From positions 1 to 64,000 of the forward strand of contig JAPVLO010000179.1 of assembly GCA_027257055.1 (NCBI GenBank): 64,000 bases of DNA, written 5' to 3'. Below the pieces are notes generated by a model that saw nothing but the letters and a program-made list of their open reading frames with translations, did no database searches and had not been told where the DNA came from. Positions 58,713 through 64,000 of the stretch are shown in pieces; the stretch's first letter is position 1; each line of letters opens with the position of its first letter. The position numbers and the translations under genes were made by a program. Origin of the DNA: Cephalopachus bancanus (Eukaryota > Chordata > Mammalia > Primates > Tarsiidae).

Positions 58713-58863
58713 TAGCCGGGCATGGTAGTGCGTGCCTATCGTCCCAGTTACTTGGAAGGCTGAGGCAGAAGGATCACTGGAGCCCAGCAGGTCGACCCTG
58801 GGGTGACCTTGAGCATGCCATTGCACCCCAGCCTGGGCAACAGAGTGAGACTCCAACTCAAAA
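58713..58863 (+). mobile_element. Alu right arm only, in the TWSG1 3'UTR
   Basis: Starts GCCGGGCATGGTAGTGCGTG. Flanks share AAAAA(G)GATGACA. Same half-length form as at 21.6 kb. Confidence 0.93.
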
Positions 58864-59204
58864 ACAACAACAAAAAAGAAAATATTTTTTTAAAAAAAGA
58901 TGACAAATGCAGTTTTAAAATGCTTGCTGTCATTATTAAAGACACATCAATATGTTGCCAATAAACACAAAAACATTCCTCCATTCACAGGTGGGCAATT
59001 ACTTTGAAAAACAGAAAAGTGAGATGAAGCAGCTGGCTGCAGATTCCTTTAAAGCTTCTTTTCTCTGAAACTCGAGAAAACCCTCAGCTTCATAAGTGTT
59101 GAAGAAGAGAAGCCAAAATGTTTTCAAGGCACTTTTAAATAAGGCATTCTAGGTAAAAGTAAGAAAAAGAGACCCCAATGTTTTCCTATCAAAAAATATA
59201 TCCA

Positions 59205-59490
59205 GCCGGGCTCGGTGGCTCAGCCTGTAATCCCGCACCTTTGGGAGGCTGAGGTGAGTGGATTGCCTGAGCCCGTGGGTTCGAGACCCGCCCTGGGCAA
59301 CTTGGTGAGACCTCATCTCTACAATAAATCAAAAAATTAGCCGGGTGTGGTAGCGTGTGCCTGTATTTCCAGCTGCTTGGAAGGCTGAGGCGGAAGGATC
59401 GCCGGAGCCCAGCAGGTCAAGGCTGCGGTGGCCGGGAGTGGCCACTGCACTCTAGTCTGGGTGACAGAGTGAGACTCCAACTCAAAAAAA
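59205..59490 (+). mobile_element. Alu (young) in the TWSG1 3'UTR
   Basis: Near-consensus, ~25-A tail. Target duplication around AAAATATATCCA; the right copy has grown to a (TA)n run. Confidence 0.96.
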
Positions 59491-59491
59491 A

Positions 59492-59507
<16 letters not shown>

Positions 59508-59524
<17 letters not shown>

Positions 59525-59525
59525 C
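59508..59525 (+). repeat. (TA)n run next to the Alu tail
   Basis: About eight TA units expanded from the ATATAT of the target duplication. Confidence 0.85.
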
Positions 59526-61046
59526 CATGAGCTAAGTCTCAATTTTTGAAAGGCTAAAGTACCGTGAATATTCATTAAAGTTATCTGAAAGAACAGAATA
59601 GGTATTAGGGCTTTAAATTTTATAAATTAATCATAACATTACAAATAACCTTTTAACTAGTTACTATTCAGGTAATGAATAATACAGTATGTATTCAAAA
59701 GTATTATCTGTGTGGATATACTAAAAGATGTAGATGTATAAAGAGGTATTCCTAAAAAGTTACTTGTAATTCAAATATGCACTAGAGAAATTAGTAATTT
59801 TGTATAAGAGTCTCTGTAATTACTTATATTTTAGATTCATGCTTGAAGATTGGGATTTTATTACTATGGATGACACATAGCATTTAGGCTTACCTTTATT
59901 GAAACATTATATAAAAAGATGAATAAATATTCTGTAGTGTATTTGGAGTGAACATCATCTTGAACAGAGATTTTCAAATTTCATTATGTCAACCTCCCAC
60001 AATATTGTTATACTTGTTTAATGGAAACATTAGGTCCAATATAAACTTAACAAATGAAAGATTACAAAATAATAAAAATAATGAACGTAGTTTTAAGTTT
60101 GTTTCCCAGCGTTTTCACCCTTCCGTGTTCATACCCGTAAATTCTCTTCAATTGCTCTCCAGTCACTCATTCGCTGGAGAACAATGCTCAGTCTTGGCTA
60201 AGGCTGAATGGGTTCACTCTCACTTCCAGCACAGCCTCGCCTTTCAGCAACGCCATTCCCCTACACAGGGACAAGCTGTTTCCTTGGTGCTCTAAGTGGA
60301 GCCTGGTGTGGCAGTCATTCTCCAAACCTCATGCTCTTTAAGTCACAGAGATGTATGTATTTAAGGCAATTTCATAGGCGTACCTGAAATTCTTGGTAAA
60401 GATTCTGCATCACTGCCAATGTCAGTCAGCACTTTGTGCAGGGAGATGGAAGAGAACGAGAAACTCTCCCTAAGTCTTTGTCTACGTGGGTATTATTAGA
60501 ATCTACTATGTAACAGTTTTCAGTTGTGAAATATAGTAAGCATTTACTTTCTAAAAGCAACATTAAAAGGTTTGAAATCGAGCTTTTTAATGGTGCTTTT
60601 TATGTATGTTTAGACAACTACTCTATTTATTAAAAAGAGAATACAAGGCACAGGGAACAATGGTGTACAACTATAATAACTCAGTGTTCTAGGACAGCAC
60701 ACAAAGATATCTGCCAACACTTTCAAAACAAAAAGCTTTTGGAATGCTAGAAGAAAACAGCATCAGGCTTTGTGTTAAAAAACCTCAGATCTTTCAAGGA
60801 ACTTTGGGCACCTACATCTCATATGGCCAAAGTTACACATGTATTAAAAAGAAAGGGCTTACTGCTAGTGGGCAATAAAGTCAAAAAGAGCAGTTATAGT
60901 AATTTAACATATTACTGGATATGTCACACTTTTAAAAGTAACTCATTCCAAATTCTTTACATCTTTTTAACTTACTGGCTTTCTAAATAACTTTTTCCAC
61001 CTTTCTTTTTGACTAAATTGCTCTGACTTGCATTTCTTTTCCTTTT

Positions 61047-61228
61047 TTAAAACATGCAGTTCATACACTTGACAGTTTTGCTACCATAGTCAATACATTC
61101 GGGACCGATGCACTCACAGCAGGCATTGTGAAACCAGCGGTATTTGGATGCTCCCATGGACTCACAGGATATTTTACACTGATGTATGGACATGCAGTCA
61201 TCAAAATAGACCACAGTACACATGTGTT
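61047..61228 (-). CDS. TWSG1: TWSG1 last coding exon (twisted gastrulation C-terminus)
   Basis: Read on the minus strand, a pyrimidine-rich acceptor ending TTTTTCAG is followed by two bases that finish a split codon, then 59 codons and TAA. The peptide starts [17 protein letters not shown] and ends [11 protein letters not shown]. It has ten cysteines, including the CCECIGPEC cluster. From memory this matches the conserved C-terminal half of vertebrate TWSG1 almost residue for residue. TWSG1 is a secreted cysteine-rich protein that binds BMPs and chordin and tunes BMP signalling outside the cell. The exon has no frameshift and keeps a proper splice site, so it is the functional gene and not a processed copy. 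Upstream exons lie beyond the right edge. The single coding-base differences from human that I suspect (e.g. V at residue 6 of the exon) are conservative. Confidence 0.96.
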
Positions 61229-61522
61229 CTGAAAAATAAAAATATAAGGTTTCAGAATAAGAAAGCGGAGAAACAGGAAATGCTTTAATACTCCATTGAA
61301 TATTATTGACAGTTATTAATCTTAGTTCTCCTATTGCTGGTCAGCACAGGACAAAGATAAGGTACAGAAAAAAAGATCTTCATTTATGAATTATGTTGAG
61401 AAGGAAACCAGATTCTCCCACTCCATGTGAATGAAGAAGGCAAAGGGCTTCCTTTGTCTCCTTTATTTGATTTCAGACTCTGGTTTAAAGGTTAGACTAT
61501 CGGGCTTAAAAATACTTGTACA

Positions 61523-61785
61523 GTCGGGCTCCGTGGCTCAGCCTGTAATCCCGTGCCTTTGGGAGGCTGAGGTGAGTGAATTGCCTGAGCCCGTGGGTTC
61601 GAGACCCGTGTGGGCAACTTGGTGAGACCTCATCTCTACAATAAATCAAAAAATCAGCCGGGCGTGGCAGCATATGCCTGTAATTCCGGCTACTTGGAAG
61701 GCTGAGGCGGCTGGGAGTGGCCACTGCACTCCAGTCTGGGCAACAGAGTGAGACTCCAACTCAAAAAAAAAAAAAACAAAAAATT
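61523..61785 (+). mobile_element. Alu in the last TWSG1 intron
   Basis: Young type with a ~35-bp deletion in the right arm (after 'gaaggctgaggcgg'). Flanks share CTTGTACAG. Confidence 0.95.
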
Positions 61786-62469
61786 CTTGTACAGCTATCT
61801 CCAGTCAAAAGAAGTTTGAAAAATACTGTTCTAAAGTTATACTGAGAAACTGCAATAAAATAAAGCAAAAGTAAGTAATTCAAATGATGCAAAGTGATCA
61901 GCAATGCTTGCCACAAGCATTAGCTATTAGGAAACATTCTTTTTATTAAGAGTGATATTTAATCCTGCTTTCCAATAAGACAACCACTTTTGATTGTTCC
62001 AATTTTTAATTCTCCTGGTGGTTAACTCAGTATGATTACCCAGCTAGGAGAACAGGATGCATGAAATAAATAAAGGACAATAAAAACCATTAACAGAGAG
62101 CATATGGTCAAAGGCTGTTATTTTTAAAGCCATTTATAGAACTGATAAATCACCAAGGGTCTGACTAGTAAAGGAAAGCTTAATGGAAAAAATTGGAGTT
62201 GCATTAGGATGAATTAAAAAAGCAAAGCTACCCAGTAACAAAATGAGGAAAACCATAAGAAAACAGGTGCAGTGTGCATGGGGACAGAGTAAAGGTAAGC
62301 CCACTGGAATGAATGGTTGATATCAGGAGATGGGGGAACCACCACTGGATGGACTTGGTTAGAGAGGAAACTCAGGGAGGCTAGCACAACACTATCCCAG
62401 GTAGGCTCGAGGTCTGGCAGTAAGTAGGAAGTAGAAGCACTAGAATCTTCAAGTGATTGGTAATAAATT

Positions 62470-62535
62470 CACTTAATTTATTGATTCAACAAATATTTAT
62501 TAAACAGCTACTATAGGACAGTCATTAGGAACTTA
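62470..62535 (+). repeat. MIR/L2-like relic
   Basis: 'ttgattcaacaaatatttat' followed by 'taaacagctactataggaca' is the conserved core of an ancient mammalian repeat. Confidence 0.55.
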
Positions 62536-62818
62536 AATAGTAATCAGAGAATCCAAGGAACTAAGTAGAAAATGGTAGACCCATAAGTTAAAAACAGGCA
62601 ACAAATAGAACTACAAATGCAGGAGGAAGAGTAGAAAGTAGCTAACTATCTGGGGGAAGAAATGCCTAGGGAAATTGTTGGAAGAAAAACATGAGCTCTA
62701 AGTGATTCCAGGAATTAGCTTCCTGCTAACTATTTCATAGCCTTAATCTTTGGACAAGATTCTTGAATTATTACTTAATATTGACTACATTAACTGTTCA
62801 CATTTTAATGATGGGAAA

Positions 62819-63114
62819 GGCTGGGGATGGTGGATCATGTCTGTAATCCTTGAACTTTGGAAGGCCAGAGTGGGAGGATCACTTGAGTCCAGGAGTTCAA
62901 GACTAGCCTGGGCAACAAAGCAACCCTCTGTCTTTACAAAATTAAAATTTTAAAATTATTAACTGGGCTTAATGGCACATGCCTGTAACCTCGCTGAGGT
63001 GAGAGGACTGCTTGAGCCCAGGAGTTCAAGGTTATAGTAAGTTATGATCGTACCACTGCATTCCAGCCTGGGCGACAGAATGGGACCCTATCTCCAAAAA
63101 AAAAAAAAAAAAAA
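62819..63114 (+). mobile_element. Alu (old)
   Basis: Sense dimer with gaps, older head ('ggatcatgtctgtaatcctt'), poly-A tail of ~21. Confidence 0.92.
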
Positions 63115-64000
63115 ATCGAATAATAACAATGAGGACACTTGTAGCAAAAAACATCTTTGCTACATGCAAAACACATTCCATATATTTTTGACGTTTTCCA
63201 AAATCTAGCATTTGTTTTGTAAAGTACTTTAACCTAAAAAGAAATAAGAATTCTTACTCTATGAGTCATAAAAGCAAAAAGTTGTTTTGCTTTTACTATT
63301 AATGTCCAAAGTTAATACTATTTTATATAGGTAGGATTGTAATGGGATAACAAATAGTGCCCTGCATTAAAAGAGAGTACAAATTATACTATTTATGCAT
63401 AATTCATCTTTAAGAAATAACTGTAAATTTCATAACTTATTTTTTCTACAGTACAATTATGTGGCTTTTATTGAAAATAACAAAGACTATAAAAGTTACA
63501 TCCCTTTACATTTCAAAATTATGATATGCCCTATCCTCACTAATAACATGTTCTTTAATATGCTCCTCAAATTTGTATAAGTCATTCTCTAACTCCCCTT
63601 CTGATCAACAGCACTATTTGCAAAGAACTGCCTGGAGATTAGTTTATACCTGGAAATTAGATGTCTGTAATACTAATCATAAAGAAATCTGGTTAATGAC
63701 CCTGGCATTATTTTGGTACCAATGCTATTTTATGCAAATATGGTTTCATAAGACACTACAAATGTTACCTAATGGTGAGACGTTCATACCATGTTAGGGA
63801 AGCAGCACTGTTGCTATCTTGTGAAAAGAATAATTAAAGACAAATGCAAATAAATATCAGAATTAGGAGCAGTTATCTCTCTTCCAATATTACACAGCCT
63901 CTACTGCCAGGAATATGATGGAATTTTGACAATATGCTGACATGCTTACTAATCTACTCAGGAATCAGGGTTATTGAATCTAGAATTTATGTAAGACTGT

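Larger units (their letters stand above)
57466..61046 (-). other. TWSG1: TWSG1 3' untranslated region (inferred extent)
   Basis: AT-rich sequence follows the TWSG1 stop codon for about 3.6 kb. It contains at least three Alu insertions, all opposite in orientation to the gene. An AATAAA signal on the minus strand lies at 57487-57492, so a cleavage site near 57,465 is plausible. The resulting length would suit a long single-exon 3'UTR, which TWSG1 has in other mammals as far as I recall. Other minus-strand AATAAA hexamers occur within the stretch, so shorter isoforms are possible. The distal end is inferred, not demonstrated. Confidence 0.6.
61229..64000 (-). other. TWSG1: TWSG1 last intron (partial)
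   Basis: Sequence upstream of the last TWSG1 exon, continuing to the window edge. It holds two plus-strand Alus (61.5 and 62.8 kb) and a short MIR/L2-like relic near 62,470-62,535. The rest is AT-rich and I see no exon in it. Confidence 0.8.

Overview
This is vertebrate nuclear DNA from a primate. It is about 64 kb of mostly transposon-derived sequence, with one recognisable host gene at its right end. The strongest anchor is at 61,047-61,228 on the minus strand. It holds a splice acceptor, a 59-codon open exon with ten cysteines and a TAA stop, and the protein matches the C-terminus of twisted gastrulation (TWSG1) as I know it. Everything to the left (58-1 kb) therefore lies downstream of TWSG1. 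In human that interval separates TWSG1 from RALBP1; no RALBP1 exon was seen here. The abundant dimeric Alu elements prove a primate. Their most uniform members differ from human Alu: the head reads GGCTCAGCCTGTAATCCC, the mid linker is ACAATAAATCAAAAAATTAG-like, and the tail is CTCCAACTC. This points to a non-anthropoid primate. Tarsier is my best guess; it is inferred and was not searched.

Layout. 1-11 kb: old L1 copies in minus orientation, studded with minus-strand Alus. 11.2-12.4 kb: a GC- and CpG-rich segment of unknown origin, part of which recurs at 22.06-22.20 kb. 12.5-19.4 kb: an old plus-strand L1 split by a near full-length younger minus-strand L1 (ORF1 and ORF2 recognisable but broken, an Alu inside ORF2). 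That L1 appears to carry about 250 bp of transduced downstream DNA. 19.4-25.3 kb: more L1 and Alu. 25.3-44.3 kb: the least repetitive part, with ancient MIR/MLT1-like relics, Alus, one minus-strand old L1 (38.4-39.8 kb) and a striking inverted repeat (36.89-38.05 kb). 44.3-48.5 kb: an old plus-strand L1, a DNA-transposon relic and a solo LTR. 48.5-55.0 kb: a minus-strand class I endogenous retrovirus with paired LTRs, a 5-bp target duplication, a tRNA-His-type primer site, a broken gag, a protease in the gag frame, no visible reverse transcriptase or integrase, and a second protease tail near the 3' end. 55-57.4 kb: mostly unique DNA, then a disrupted Alu. 57.47-61.23 kb: the TWSG1 3'UTR and last exon. 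61.23-64 kb: the last TWSG1 intron.

No tRNA, rRNA, CRISPR or bacterial-type features were seen. Long open frames elsewhere are L1 ORF2/ORF1, Alu or ERV frames, not host genes. Repeat family names are from memory of consensus sequences; sub-family assignment would need RepeatMasker.
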